64,000 nucleotides of DNA. It comes from Tenacibaculum dicentrarchi (GTDB taxonomy: Bacteria; Bacteroidota; Bacteroidia; Flavobacteriales; Flavobacteriaceae). Numbering within the stretch: position 1 is the first letter of the stretch; every line of letters begins with the position of its first letter. The translations under genes were made by a program, and so were the position numbers. The notes beneath the pieces were generated by a model that did no database searches, was not told where the DNA came from, and was given only the letters and a program-made list of their open reading frames with translations. Shown here piece after piece: positions 26,129-34,852 of the stretch. The stretch lies in the NCBI RefSeq assembly GCF_964036635.1, contig NZ_OZ038524.1, positions 1,350,001-1,414,000 of the forward strand. Reading direction: 5' to 3'.

Positions 26129-26577
26129 TATTTTAAATAATTATTAATATAATAACTTGCTGTTTCACTTTTATAACCATCAACCGATTTAACAACCTTT
26201 CCTTTGTTGTTTAAAACCGCTACAAAAGGAAAAGCCCCCGAATTATTGTATTTTTCTGCTGCTTTTTCAATATAAGCGATATGCTCTTTGGTTAATTTTC
26301 TTCTACTGCGTAAAAAATCAAGATTTACTAAAACATAGTCTGAAAAAGCTTTCTTTTTAAACATTTTAGAGTCTAAAACTTCCTCTTTCAATTCTTTACA
26401 TGGAATACACCAATCAGAACCTGAAAAATAAATAAACACCTGCTTATTTTCTTTATTTGCTATTTTCTGAGCTTCTTCAATATTGGTTAACCAAACAATA
26501 TTTTCATTTTTAGATACTTGTGCATTTATAGTAATAGCCACTACTAGGAATAATACTGTAAAAATAATTTTATTCAT
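26128..26577 (-). CDS. secreted thioredoxin-family protein (WCIPC)
   Basis: A 149-aa periplasmic thioredoxin-fold protein. The signal peptide is MNKIIFTVLFLVVAITINAQ; the active site GSDWCIPCKELKEEV is at about residues 57-71, and a cis-Pro is in GAFPFVAVLN. The form resembles the DsbD-C-terminal/thioredoxin_7 group that reduces cysteines outside the cytoplasm. The ATG at 26577 starts a normal signal peptide; an upstream in-frame start at 26598 adds basic residues and lies on the promoter box. As first gene of the operon it could keep the Cys-rich DUF4266 tail and the downstream lipoproteins reduced; that is inference. Confidence 0.9.
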   Translation of the reverse strand: MNKIIFTVLFLVVAITINAQVSKNENIVWLTNIEEAQKIANKENKQVFIYFSGSDWCIPCKELKEEVLDSKMFKKKAFSDYVLVNLDFLRSRRKLTKEHIAYIEKAAEKYNNSGAFPFVAVLNNKGKVVKSVDGYKSETASYYINNYLK

Positions 26578-26595
26578 TTTTTTTAAAATTTTACG

Positions 26596-26618
26596 CAAAA
26601 CTAATACTTATTTAGAAT
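26596..26618 (-). promoter_or_regulatory. promoter of the thioredoxin-ApbE-DUF3570 operon
   Basis: Minus-strand TAGTTTTG (26596-26603) matches the -7 consensus and lies about 20 nt before the chosen thioredoxin start. Directly upstream is ATTCTAAATAAG (26607-26618), a sequence also found near the first imelysin and fbpA promoters. No good -33 TTG is visible. Confidence 0.5.
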
Positions 26619-26685
26619 TAATAAACATAAATTTGCCAAAAATTTAACACGTATATTTAATTAATCTAAATTAATTATCTTTTCA

Positions 26686-27621
26686 ATGAAAAAATCTTTT
26701 TTACTGTTTCTCTTATTTTTATGTTCTGTTCTTTTAGAAGCACAAGAAGTGACTATTGGTGGCGCAACAGTTATGTGTGGTAGTTCTCAGACCTCAACAG
26801 TTCCCGTTAAATATGATAATGGTTCATGGACTAGTGGAAAAAGTAATAGTTGGTCTGTAATGCTTTATAAAAAAAATGAATTGAATAAAATTAAAGGGAA
26901 TTTAACCGAATTAGGGTTCTATGCTGATTGTAATTCTTACAATCCAAAAACATATACCTTTTCTAAGCAACGCATTTATATTAAAGAAATAACTAAAGGT
27001 GCAATTACAAGTAGTAAAATTCCCGATTTAACAACATTTACCAAAGTTTACGATGGTGATGTTACCTGGAAAAGAGGTGTAGATTTAGCTAGTAGTCTAA
27101 ATATAATAACACTTACAACGCCCTTTAAATATTCAGGAACTAAAAATTTATTGGTTTATTTTGAAAATGAATCAGGAAAGGGTGCTGGGTTTAGTAGTAT
27201 TCCTTTTTTATGGAATAATCATGGAAATAACAGGGTTGCTTACGCATCTTATAAATTAAGTGATAAAAAGAACTCTAATGGACATATTGACAGAACATTA
27301 CCTGTTACCTATTTCAAATTTTCGCCTGCAAGTACGCCTACAAAAATAACAATGGAATCAAACAAAAGTATTTGTAGTAAAAGTGCTTTCAAGTTTACAG
27401 GTGTTAGTGTTACACCAGCTATGGTTACATTAAAATGGACAACATCAGGAACTGGAAGATTTAATAATAAATATATAAAAAACCCAACATATACACCAAG
27501 CGCTACCGATTCAGGAGATATAACCCTAACATTAATCGCTACAAATACCGATGGTTCTATCAGTAAAAACTTTACACTGACTATTAACCCATTACCAACG
27601 GCATATATCAAGAAAATTTAA
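26686..27621 (+). CDS. secreted protein with shared N-terminal domain and Ig/PKD-like domain, no sorting signal
   Basis: A 311-aa exported protein (signal ending LLEAQ). Residues about 20-215 form a domain clearly shared with the protein at 30125-31435: both have a VTxGxxxxxCGSS start, a SWxxMLY segment, PDLTTFTKVYDGD followed by TWKRG, LVVYF-type strands, and a closing LPVTxFxF. After it comes a PKD/Ig-like domain (about 225-305: KSICSKSAFKFTGVSV, TDSGDITLTLIATN). It stops without the gliding-motility C-terminal domain that its homologue has, so it may be periplasmic, assembled with another protein, or truncated. It is first in the T9SS island. No name is recognised. Confidence 0.72.
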   Translation: MKKSFLLFLLFLCSVLLEAQEVTIGGATVMCGSSQTSTVPVKYDNGSWTSGKSNSWSVMLYKKNELNKIKGNLTELGFYADCNSYNPKTYTFSKQRIYIKEITKGAITSSKIPDLTTFTKVYDGDVTWKRGVDLASSLNIITLTTPFKYSGTKNLLVYFENESGKGAGFSSIPFLWNNHGNNRVAYASYKLSDKKNSNGHIDRTLPVTYFKFSPASTPTKITMESNKSICSKSAFKFTGVSVTPAMVTLKWTTSGTGRFNNKYIKNPTYTPSATDSGDITLTLIATNTDGSISKNFTLTINPLPTAYIKKI

Positions 27622-27643
27622 ATAACACTTATAAATAATAATT

Positions 27644-28291
27644 ATGAAAAATAAATTACTATCAATTACCGTATTCTTATTTTGTTGTCTTTCAATGGTA
27701 GCTAAAAATACACTATCTAATGAAAAAACACCTCTACATCAACTTAACTTAATAAAATCGGTAAACCCTCCTCCTACTTCTTTAGCTAAAATCACACTAT
27801 GTGAAGGTGAAAAACTAGCAATAACAGCAGAAGATGCTGGTACAGGAGCAACATACGAATGGACTAAAGGAACTGTTGTCAAATCAAATAATGAAGATTT
27901 AATTATAAACCCTATTACTTTAGCTGATACAGGGACATATACCTTAACTGTAACAAAAAATGGGTGTACAAATACCGCTGATATTGAAGTGAAAATCAAT
28001 AAAAAACCTGCTGTACCAACCCTAAGAAATACCGTCGCTACTTGTAGTGCTAATGGTTCTACTAAAATCACAAATTATGATGCAACCTTAACCTATATTT
28101 TTACAGATACAGCTACAAATACTATTGTTAACACTATTATTATTAAAGCATCTGGTGAAATTGAAAACATGGTTATTGGTACTTCTTATACTGTAAAAGC
28201 TGAAAGAAACACTTGTATATCTACAAACTCTACTGCTTTTGATAATAAAACAATGTTGCCTGCACCGAAAGCAATTATCAAACTAAAATAA
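27644..28291 (+). CDS. secreted Ig-like domain protein of the T9SS island
   Basis: A 215-aa exported protein (signal MKNKLLSITVFLFCCLSMVA). It has one Ig/PKD-like domain starting ITLCEGEKLAITAED and GATYEWTKG, with DTGTYTLTVTKNGC (about 45-125), and a second beta domain with paired cysteines (TCSANGST and RNTCIST). The first domain is paralogous to that in the next gene (ITLCEGEDLSLTAE, GATYKW). No C-terminal sorting domain is present. It lies 22 nt after the previous gene and is followed by a terminator-like hairpin, so these two genes form one unit. Function is unknown; an adhesin-type domain is inferred. Confidence 0.7.
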   Translation: MKNKLLSITVFLFCCLSMVAKNTLSNEKTPLHQLNLIKSVNPPPTSLAKITLCEGEKLAITAEDAGTGATYEWTKGTVVKSNNEDLIINPITLADTGTYTLTVTKNGCTNTADIEVKINKKPAVPTLRNTVATCSANGSTKITNYDATLTYIFTDTATNTIVNTIIIKASGEIENMVIGTSYTVKAERNTCISTNSTAFDNKTMLPAPKAIIKLK

Positions 28292-28312
28292 ATCCTTTTA
28301 AAATCTTTAAAT

Positions 28313-28341
28313 CTACGAGGTAAAAAGCCTCGTAGGTTTTT
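28313..28341 (+). terminator. intrinsic terminator within the T9SS island
   Basis: CTACGAGG / CCTCGTAG stem with a seven-base loop followed by GTTTTTA. It separates the first two surface genes from the next four. Confidence 0.85.
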
Positions 28342-28357
28342 ATTAAAATTTATCCTA

Positions 28358-29185
28358 ATGTTTAAAAAAGTATTCTTTATTATTTTGGTTATAGTGCATT
28401 TTAGTACAATATCGGCGGAAAATAAAATTTATGCGATAGAAAACACTTCTTTACATACAGATAAACATCAAAATTCTTTAACAGAAATCACCCTTTGTGA
28501 AGGAGAGGATTTATCGCTTACAGCAGAATTTTTTGTGGGCGCAACTTACAAATGGTTTACCTCGGATAACAAAACAATTAATAGCATTGATTTAGTCCGT
28601 TCAAATATTTCCGTAAATATGGCGGGGCTTTATATTTTAACCATCCATAATAATGGTTGTAATGATGATGCGGAAATTAATGTTATCGTTATTCCTAAAC
28701 CAAATGCGGGAACAAACGGTTCTTTAAATATTTTAAAAGGTATTACCCCTAGCGAGCAAGAATTATTTAATGCTTTAGGAGGAAATCCTGAACAAAATGG
28801 TGTTTGGACAACCAATAACAACGCATATACCTATACCGTAAATTCAAATACCTGTAAAAGCACTGCCAAAGCTACAGTAAATATTATTGAAGATGTTAAA
28901 ATAACAAATGCTTTTACCCCTAATAAAGACGGTATTAACGATACTTGGGTTATCCTTTCAGATTTATCAAAAATATATCCGAAGAATCAATTATTCATCT
29001 TTAACAGGCATGGAAATAAGGTATATCAGGCTACTCCTTATAAAAATAACTGGGATGGTATTGCCAATTCAAACCTGATTATTAACAACCATAATAAACT
29101 TCCTGTAGGTGCTTATTATTACGTTTTAGAATTAAACGACACTAATAATACCGCTTTTAAAGGTTGGGTATATATTAATTATTAA
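28358..29185 (+). CDS. surface protein with type B T9SS sorting domain (gliding-motility C-terminal)
   Basis: A 275-aa protein: signal peptide, an Ig-like domain starting EITLCEGEDLSLTAE, a linker with VIPKPNAGTNGSL, and a C-terminal domain of about 93 residues from NAFTPNKDGINDTW to the end KGWVYINY. The pattern FTPNKDGINDTW, LFIFNRHGNKVY, NNWDG and LPVGAYYYVLEL is the CHU_C/T9SS type B signature, recognised by PorP/SprF-dependent secretion and attachment. The next gene, two bases downstream, encodes a PorP/SprF protein, so the pair is a self-contained secretion module. It is short for such proteins, with only one repeat domain. Confidence 0.9.
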   Translation: MFKKVFFIILVIVHFSTISAENKIYAIENTSLHTDKHQNSLTEITLCEGEDLSLTAEFFVGATYKWFTSDNKTINSIDLVRSNISVNMAGLYILTIHNNGCNDDAEINVIVIPKPNAGTNGSLNILKGITPSEQELFNALGGNPEQNGVWTTNNNAYTYTVNSNTCKSTAKATVNIIEDVKITNAFTPNKDGINDTWVILSDLSKIYPKNQLFIFNRHGNKVYQATPYKNNWDGIANSNLIINNHNKLPVGAYYYVLELNDTNNTAFKGWVYINY

Positions 29186-29187
29186 AC

Positions 29188-30108
29188 ATGAAAAAAACGA
29201 CTATTATTATCGGGTTTTTACTACTAATACTAGGTAGTATTCATAATTTAAGCGGTCAAAATACGGCTGATTTTTCGGTTTTTAATCATAGTTTAAATAT
29301 TATAAACCCTGCTTTTACCGGTAAAAATAATAAAACACAAATAGCAACTAATTATAAAAAAGTATGGGCAGGTATTGAAAACTCCATACGTTCTAATATT
29401 GTTTGCTTTAGCATGCCTACCCAAAAAGGAATTGGTATTGGTGTTACTGTACTTAACGATTCTTTTTACCTGTATAATCAAACAAGTGTTGCTGCCGACA
29501 TTTCTTCTAAAGTAAAATTAGATGCAAATCACGAACTATTATTTGGTTTAAAAGCATCGGTAAATTTCTTTGGAATTAATTTAAAAAACCTGAATACTTT
29601 TCAAAGTAACGACCCTTTATTTATGCAAAATGAGCAGCTAATTTCGCCGAATTTTTCCGTTGGTTTTGCCCTAAGAAATGAACGTTATTTTGCACATATT
29701 GCCTTATTAGATGTTTTAAGAGAACGTAAAAACACCGCATCTGTAAATACTTTAAATACAATGCGCGTAAATTTTGGGGCAGGAATTTATCATCAACTTA
29801 ACCCTGTTTTAGGCTTAACTAACACCGCATTATTTAGAGCCACAAAAGGAGCACCACTTTCTATTGATATTACTTCAATGTTTTCTGTAAACAATAAATA
29901 TGATATTGGGCTTACCTACCGATATAATGCTGCTTTAATGACTAATTTCCTTATAAAAACCACCAATTGGCTACAACTAGGCTATAGTTATGGTATTCCT
30001 ACCAATGAAATTGCAAAGTACAACAATGGAACCCACGAATTTTTTATCCGAATATATTTTAATACCAAAATAAATAACCGTTTTAAATGGAGATTAGGCT
30101 GTTTTTAA
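29188..30108 (+). CDS. PorP/SprF-family T9SS outer-membrane protein, copy 1
   Basis: A 306-aa protein with signal peptide (LILGSIHNLSGQ) and the family hallmarks: FSVFNHSLNIINPAFTGKNN near the N-terminus, KKVWAGIENS, SMPTQKGIGIGVTVLND, LLFGLKASV, PNFSVGFAL, and the end YNNGTHEFFIRIYFN. PorP/SprF proteins are outer-membrane barrels that partner gliding-motility C-terminal-domain cargo; SprF serves SprB in Flavobacterium johnsoniae. The stop and start to its upstream surface-protein gene are two bases apart. A paralogue lies at 31446-32330 with the same arrangement. Confidence 0.92.
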   Translation: MKKTTIIIGFLLLILGSIHNLSGQNTADFSVFNHSLNIINPAFTGKNNKTQIATNYKKVWAGIENSIRSNIVCFSMPTQKGIGIGVTVLNDSFYLYNQTSVAADISSKVKLDANHELLFGLKASVNFFGINLKNLNTFQSNDPLFMQNEQLISPNFSVGFALRNERYFAHIALLDVLRERKNTASVNTLNTMRVNFGAGIYHQLNPVLGLTNTALFRATKGAPLSIDITSMFSVNNKYDIGLTYRYNAALMTNFLIKTTNWLQLGYSYGIPTNEIAKYNNGTHEFFIRIYFNTKINNRFKWRLGCF

Positions 30109-30124
30109 CACATACATACTTATA

Positions 30125-31435
30125 ATGAAAAAAATATTTTTACTCGTTTTATCTTTTTTAGCAACCACAATTTACGCACAAGGCAACCAAGTTACTGTTG
30201 GTACTCCAAAATGTGGAAGTTCTATTTCTAAAGCTGCTCCTGCCCGTTACGATTATGTGCTTGAAAAAGAAAATAGCTGGGCTAGCATGTTATATAATCC
30301 ATCACAAATAAGTGCTTCTGGTGCTATAAAAGGACTTGCTTTTTATGTTGATTGTATGACATTTAATGAATGTAATTTTGACACGGCAAAAAATCAAAAA
30401 ATATATTTAAAAGAAGTTGATTTCAATCAATTTAACAGTACTTCAGAACCTGATTTAACAACGTTCACCAAAGTATATGATGGTGATATTACCTGGAAAA
30501 GAGGACTTACTATTGAAAACTCTAAAACACAGGTTGTTTTTGATACCGAATTTGAATATTCTGGTAAAAAAAGCTTAGTCGTTTATTTTAGTAATGAAAA
30601 CAATAAGCCTTTAGGAGGTTATACAGGCTGTGGAACTTCACCTTCTTTTTTATGGAATGATGCAGGAGAGAATACTGTTGTTTATGAAGTTTTCAAAAAA
30701 GGTGAGAAAAAAGGCGAGGGAAATTATGCGAAAGAACTTCCTGTTACTCGTTTTTATTTTGATGAAATGAATACCGAAGATTTTACACCCTCTGAACAAA
30801 AAGCAACAATTACTGCCGATACTAAAACAATAAGAGCAAACGGTGTTTCATCGAGCCTTATTACCGTGCAATTATACAACGAAGATGGAAGCGTTTTACA
30901 ATACGCAAACCAAAGAGTTACTTTAAGTACTACCGCAGGGGTTTTAGGATCTGTTATGGATAAAAAAGATGGTACTTATACCGCTTATTTAACCAGTAGT
31001 ACCGAAGAAGAAACAGCCGTTATTTCAGGAATGTTAAATGGCGTTATGATTAGATATACTGAAGAAGTAAAATTCACCAAAAATAAAATTACAGACTCTG
31101 AAAATGATCAAATTCCTACTACAGATGACATCACAAAATCAAATAATTTAGTACAAGGGTTTTCACCAAATAACGATGGTATAAACGATACTTGGCAAAT
31201 TTTTAGTAATACCGATATCGCTACAAAATATCCTAATAATAGCTTATTTATTTTTAATCGATTAGGTTACCAAGTATATGATGCAGCGCCTTATAAAGAT
31301 GATTGGAATGGTGAATCTAACGGTAAAATTACTATTTCTAAAGATGCTAAACTTCCTATAGGTTCTTATTATTTTATCTTTAATACAGGTCAAGACAAAG
31401 AAATCATTAAAGGTTGGGTACAAATAAATTATTAA
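30125..31435 (+). CDS. multidomain surface protein: shared N-terminal domain, invasin-type Ig, T9SS type B sorting domain
   Basis: A 436-aa exported protein (signal ending TIYAQ). Residues about 20-215 match the domain of the 26686-27621 protein (PDLTTFTKVYDGD then ITWKRG, and LPVTRFYF). Residues about 224-320 form an invasin/intimin-like Big domain (ADTKTIRANGVSSSLITVQL, TTAGVLGSV, DGTYTAYLTSST). A gliding-motility C-terminal domain runs from QGFSPNNDGINDTW to KGWVQINY (about 343-436). The domain order suggests a surface adhesin or sheath-type protein displayed through the T9SS. The PorP/SprF gene lies 10 nt downstream. Confidence 0.88.
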   Translation: MKKIFLLVLSFLATTIYAQGNQVTVGTPKCGSSISKAAPARYDYVLEKENSWASMLYNPSQISASGAIKGLAFYVDCMTFNECNFDTAKNQKIYLKEVDFNQFNSTSEPDLTTFTKVYDGDITWKRGLTIENSKTQVVFDTEFEYSGKKSLVVYFSNENNKPLGGYTGCGTSPSFLWNDAGENTVVYEVFKKGEKKGEGNYAKELPVTRFYFDEMNTEDFTPSEQKATITADTKTIRANGVSSSLITVQLYNEDGSVLQYANQRVTLSTTAGVLGSVMDKKDGTYTAYLTSSTEEETAVISGMLNGVMIRYTEEVKFTKNKITDSENDQIPTTDDITKSNNLVQGFSPNNDGINDTWQIFSNTDIATKYPNNSLFIFNRLGYQVYDAAPYKDDWNGESNGKITISKDAKLPIGSYYFIFNTGQDKEIIKGWVQINY

Positions 31436-31445
31436 AAAAAATAAC

Positions 31446-32330
31446 ATGTTACTAAAAAAAATACTATTAATAAGCGCATTCATATTCAGTTTTTGTGCTG
31501 TTTCTCAAAATAAAATAAATTACGGTTTATATAATAATAACCTAAACCTAATTAATCCTGCTTTTGCTGGTCAAGCTGATAACACATCAATACTGATAAA
31601 CTCTAAAACGCAATGGGTTGGTGTAACAGACGCGCCTAAAACAAGTACGGTTTCGTTAAATATTCCTTTAAAAGAAAACATCGGGATTGGTTTAAATATT
31701 ATTAATGATAAAATATTTGTTTTTAACCAAACACAAATTTCGTTAGACGCCTCTTACAAACTTAAAGTAAGTAAAGATCATAATATATCATTTGGTATTA
31801 AAGCTCAAGCAAATTTATACAGTGGCGAATTTAACACTATTAAAACAGCGGCAAAAAATGATGCTTTCTTTGCGGAATCTATTAATAACTTCAGCCCTAA
31901 TTTTTCTATGGGAGCAGCATTAATTCACCAAGATTATTACCTGCATGCAACACTAAACACCTTATTAATCGACCAGCGATATAAAGACCTTAACAGCAGT
32001 AAAAACAAAAGTAAGTTACATATGAATATTGGTGGTGGTTACACCATAAAACTGAACAATTACTTAAACTTAACACCTTCTACATTGCTAACCGTTATAG
32101 AAGGAGCACCATTAAGTATTGATGCAAACACCACCTTAGAAATTAACGAAAAATACGATGTTGGGCTGTCGTATTCTTTTAATAATTCGATGCAAATAAA
32201 CACCAAAATAACCGCAACAAACTGGCTTGATATTGGCTATGGTTATAGCATTTACACCAATAAAATAAGCCCTTATCAAAATGGAACTCACGAATTTTTT
32301 GCCTTATTTAATTTAGATGATATTTTTTAA
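31446..32330 (+). CDS. PorP/SprF-family T9SS outer-membrane protein, copy 2
   Basis: A 294-aa paralogue of the protein at 29188-30108. It shows YGLYNNNLNLINPAFAG, KTQWVGVTDAPKTSTVSL, NIGIGLNIINDKIFVFNQTQ, PNFSMGAAL, KYDVGLSYSFN, and the end YQNGTHEFFALFNLDDIF. Signal peptide: FIFSFCAVSQ. It is probably the dedicated partner of the surface protein just upstream. The two surface-protein/SprF pairs appear to come from a module duplication followed by divergence of the passenger domains. It ends at a bidirectional terminator shared with the fbp operon. Confidence 0.92.
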   Translation: MLLKKILLISAFIFSFCAVSQNKINYGLYNNNLNLINPAFAGQADNTSILINSKTQWVGVTDAPKTSTVSLNIPLKENIGIGLNIINDKIFVFNQTQISLDASYKLKVSKDHNISFGIKAQANLYSGEFNTIKTAAKNDAFFAESINNFSPNFSMGAALIHQDYYLHATLNTLLIDQRYKDLNSSKNKSKLHMNIGGGYTIKLNNYLNLTPSTLLTVIEGAPLSIDANTTLEINEKYDVGLSYSFNNSMQINTKITATNWLDIGYGYSIYTNKISPYQNGTHEFFALFNLDDIF

Positions 32331-32360
32331 AATAACACTTAAATTATAGCATAATTACAA

Positions 32361-32393
32361 ACATATAAAACCTAAAAATTAGGTTTTATATGT
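32361..32393. terminator. bidirectional terminator between the T9SS island and fbpC
   Basis: 15-bp perfect stem ACATATAAAACCTAA / TTAGGTTTTATATGT with a three-base loop. The right arm overlaps the last codons of the minus-strand ATPase gene. T-runs are short, so strength is moderate. Confidence 0.7.
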
Positions 32394-33114
32394 TTTCAAA
32401 TAATAATTTTACGTAGCTATCTTCAGGGTTTTCAAACACCTGTTTTGTAATTCCTTGCTGTAAAATAACACCATTTTTTAACACGATTATTTCATCAGAA
32501 ATAGCCATAGCATCTTTAATATCGTGAGTTACAAAAATAGCCGTTGTGTTGGTTTGTTTTAAAATAGCCAAAATATCTTTACGCAACTGACTTCTTAAAA
32601 TAACATCTAAATTACTAAAAGGTTCATCTAAAATTAACAATTCGGGCTTTGGCGCTAAGGCTCTTGCCAACGCAACACGCTGTTGCTGTCCTCCTGAAAG
32701 CTCGTGTGGATAACAATTTTCTTTATCTGATAAACCTACCAAACTTAACACTTCTTTAATTCTTTCTTTTTTATCCGTAGCCGATATATCACTAATTCCG
32801 TAACCAATATTATCAGCCACCGAAAAATGAGGAAATAAGGCATAATCTTGAAATACCATTCCTACATTTCGAAGCTGTGGAGCTACAAATACTTCATTAG
32901 ATGAAACCACCTTTTCTTTTAATAAAATAGTACCAATATCAAGTACTTCTAAGCCCGTTATTAAACGAATTAAGGTTGTTTTACCACTTCCACTTTCGCC
33001 TACTATGGCGATTATTTTTCCTTTGGATAAAGAAAATGACACGTCTTTTAATGCGATTACTTTTCCTTTATTAAATGTTTTTTCAACATTTTTAACTTCT
33101 AATATCGTACTCAT
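32386..33114 (-). CDS. fbpC: iron(III) ABC transporter ATP-binding protein
   Basis: A 242-aa ATPase of the FbpC/PotA-type subfamily, powering iron import through the neighbouring permease. Walker A is GESGSGKT, the Q-loop region is VFQDYALFPH, the signature is LSGGQQQRVALARAL, Walker B is LLILDEPFSNLD, and the H-loop is FVTHD. The ATG at 33114 (MSTILEVKNVEKTF) starts the domain; a longer reading from 33177 only adds Lys/Asn/Ser-rich sequence and was rejected. It lacks the C-terminal regulatory (TOBE) domain of longer members. It is the last gene of the operon, 93 nt after fbpB. Confidence 0.92.
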   Translation of the reverse strand: MSTILEVKNVEKTFNKGKVIALKDVSFSLSKGKIIAIVGESGSGKTTLIRLITGLEVLDIGTILLKEKVVSSNEVFVAPQLRNVGMVFQDYALFPHFSVADNIGYGISDISATDKKERIKEVLSLVGLSDKENCYPHELSGGQQQRVALARALAPKPELLILDEPFSNLDVILRSQLRKDILAILKQTNTTAIFVTHDIKDAMAISDEIIVLKNGVILQQGITKQVFENPEDSYVKLLFENI

Positions 33115-33207
33115 TAATTTTTTATTTAACTTTCTGTTTGATTCTTTTTTAGCGCTATTTTTAACACTCTTTTTCACTTTTATTTAACGCTCTTTAACTA
33201 CCTTTAT

Positions 33208-34824
33208 TTAACTGTCTTTGGCTATTAATCGATTTAAAAATAATATCGGTAGTATTCCTGTTAAAATAATACATATAGCAGGCAATGCTGCTTCGGCAAT
33301 TAGCTCGTCACTGGCATACTCATAGGCTTTAACCGCCAAGGTATTTATATGATATGGCTTTAAAATTAAGGTTAATGGCAATTCTTTCATTACATCGACA
33401 AAAACTAAAATAAAGGCACTTAAAATAGCAGGTTTTAGCAAGGGAAATTCAATTTTAATAAAGGTTTTAAGCGTTCCACTTCCTAATAATTTAGAAGCTT
33501 CAGATAATGATTTCCCAAATTTTAAACTGTTCGATTCAATAGGATTGTAAGCCACCGCTAAAAATCGAACAAGGTAGGCATAAACCAAAACCATAATAGT
33601 TCCGTTAATGATAAATCCTATTTTTATATCAAAATTAGTTTTCATAAAAGTAACCAGCCATTTATCTAACGATAAAGTTGGTATTAAAACACCCACCGCA
33701 ATTACAGCTCCCGGAATTGCATAGCCTAAAACCCCTATTTTTGCAATCGATTTTAGTATTGATAATCGATTCCATTTTGATAAAAATATCAAAAGCAAGG
33801 CAAAAACAACCGTGGTAAATGCCGATATTGTAGCAATACCAAAACTTTGAAAAGCAATCGTTATAAATTCGGATGTAAAAACCTCTTTATAAGTTAAAAA
33901 TGCCCAATATAGCAACTGCATAAAAGGCAGTAAAAACCCAAATAAAACAGGTGTAAATGCGATAATAAAAGACGTTATTTTTAATCGTTTTGAAACTGTT
34001 TCTCTAATTACTTTCTGATGATTTTTAGTAGCATTAAAATAGCCTATTTTTCGGCGTTGCCATTTTTCGACTGTAATTAATAAAAAGATAATAATCACTA
34101 AAATTGCCGATAAATAAATAGCCGTTTCTGGTTCTTCTAATGAAAACCAAGCTCTAAAAATACCCGTTGTAAAAGTGCTTATTCCGTAATATTTAGCAGC
34201 ACCATAATCGTTTAAAACCTCCATTAAAACCAATACCAAACCACCTGCAAATGCAGGACGTGCTAAAGGTAAAATCAACTTAAAAAAGGTTTTTCGTTCA
34301 CTTGCTCCTAATAATTTTGAAGCCTCAATAATATTATTCGATTGATTTAAAAAGAAGGCTCTCGAGGCTACGTATATATACGGATATAAGGAAATACTGA
34401 GTACAAAAATTAACCCTATATGATTCATTACATCAATTTTTAAGCTAAACACTTTTGCTACAATACCACCATAATCAAAAATACCGGCATAAGCATACGC
34501 TGTAATATAAGAAGGAATTGCCAACGGAATAATTAACAGCCACTCTAATTGTTTTCTAAACGGAACATGATATCGTGAAACAATCCAAGCAGATGAAATA
34601 CCAAAAAACAAGGTTAAAATACTCGTTCCGATAATTAATATCAGTGAGTTTTTAAGATAATTTGGCAATAAATGTTCTAAAAAATGACCCCAGTTTTCGC
34701 CAGGTCCATAAAATAAATTGATAAAAACTGTTAGTATTGGTATGGCAACAAACAAAACAATGATCAATAAAAATATTGACCATTTGTTTGCATCTCTTCG
34801 AATGTTTTGAAACTTATTTTTCAC
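33208..34824 (-). CDS. fbpB: iron(III) ABC transporter permease
   Basis: A 538-aa inner-membrane permease made of two tandem six-helix halves, as in FbpB/SfuB. Each half has an EAA-type coupling loop: EASKLLGASERKTFFKLILPLARPA in the first and EASKLLGSGTLKTFIKIEFPLLKPA in the second (about residues 175-200 and 450-475). The first half also carries PSYITAYAYAGIFDYGG. The length and duplicated architecture are typical of Fe3+ transporters of this group. The ATPase gene follows downstream. Upstream, two genes unrelated to transport separate it from the binding-protein gene. Confidence 0.93.
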   Translation of the reverse strand: MKNKFQNIRRDANKWSIFLLIIVLFVAIPILTVFINLFYGPGENWGHFLEHLLPNYLKNSLILIIGTSILTLFFGISSAWIVSRYHVPFRKQLEWLLIIPLAIPSYITAYAYAGIFDYGGIVAKVFSLKIDVMNHIGLIFVLSISLYPYIYVASRAFFLNQSNNIIEASKLLGASERKTFFKLILPLARPAFAGGLVLVLMEVLNDYGAAKYYGISTFTTGIFRAWFSLEEPETAIYLSAILVIIIFLLITVEKWQRRKIGYFNATKNHQKVIRETVSKRLKITSFIIAFTPVLFGFLLPFMQLLYWAFLTYKEVFTSEFITIAFQSFGIATISAFTTVVFALLLIFLSKWNRLSILKSIAKIGVLGYAIPGAVIAVGVLIPTLSLDKWLVTFMKTNFDIKIGFIINGTIMVLVYAYLVRFLAVAYNPIESNSLKFGKSLSEASKLLGSGTLKTFIKIEFPLLKPAILSAFILVFVDVMKELPLTLILKPYHINTLAVKAYEYASDELIAEAALPAICIILTGILPILFLNRLIAKDS

Positions 34825-34852
34825 AAAAATTAATTTAACGTTTGATTAGTTT

